Positions 63,979-64,000 of a DNA stretch of 64,000 nt are shown piece after piece. This stretch comes from Seriola aureovittata (taxonomy: Eukaryota; Chordata; Actinopteri; Carangiformes; Carangidae): positions 9,644,501 through 9,708,500 of the forward strand of contig NC_079373.1 in assembly GCF_021018895.1 (NCBI RefSeq), read 5' to 3'. The translations under genes and the position numbers were made by a program. The stretch's first letter is position 1; every line of letters begins with the position of its first letter. The notes beneath the pieces are model-generated. The model saw only the letters and a list, made by a program, of their open reading frames with translations, was not told the DNA's origin and did not search any database.

Positions 63979-64000
63979 CTGTTGTACAATTTAAAATAAC

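Overview
This is vertebrate nuclear DNA, most likely from a spiny-rayed teleost fish. The evidence is AT-rich non-coding sequence, long CA/TC microsatellites, GT-AG introns, teleost-type short DNA transposons (hAT-like and TTAA-flanked MITEs), a decayed Tc1/mariner transposase and vertebrate-specific protein families. Gene density is low. Four genes can be supported: an intact intronless HIPK-like kinase (17.0-19.1 kb, +), gpr22 (47.6-48.9 kb, +), bcap29 in seven coding exons (59.6-61.4 kb, +), and the last two coding exons of a solute carrier organic anion transporter of the SLCO1 group (63.4-64.0 kb, -), whose remainder lies beyond the right edge.

Region by region: 1-16.9 kb has no recognisable gene. 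It carries a GC-richer mobile-element-like block (about 1.2-2.5 kb), a complete 377-bp hAT-type MITE with an 8-bp target duplication (8.6-9.0 kb) and two CA microsatellites (15.2 and 15.5 kb). At 16.8-19.4 kb is the kinase, with a perfect hairpin upstream, another inside its coding tail, and a TC microsatellite plus a teleost dispersed repeat just downstream. From 19.4 to 47.5 kb there is a gene-poor stretch with two TTAA-flanked MITEs, a Tc1/mariner fossil and several homopolymer runs. From 47.5 to 64 kb are gpr22, a possible minus-strand first exon at about 57 kb, bcap29, and the SLCO1 gene convergent with it.

The gpr22-bcap29 association matches the neighbourhood known in tetrapods (HBP1-COG5/GPR22-DUS4L-BCAP29). 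However, I could not recognise any exon of cog5, inside which GPR22 is nested in mammals, nor dus4l. The genes do not form a pathway: they are an orphan receptor, an ER membrane chaperone/sorting protein, a plasma-membrane organic anion transporter and a lineage-specific kinase. The most unusual items are the HIPK-like kinase (HTD instead of HRD, an 18-aa-spaced basic/aromatic C-terminal tail, a 20-bp perfect inverted repeat in its coding sequence) and the absence of any cysteine in extracellular loop 2 of gpr22.
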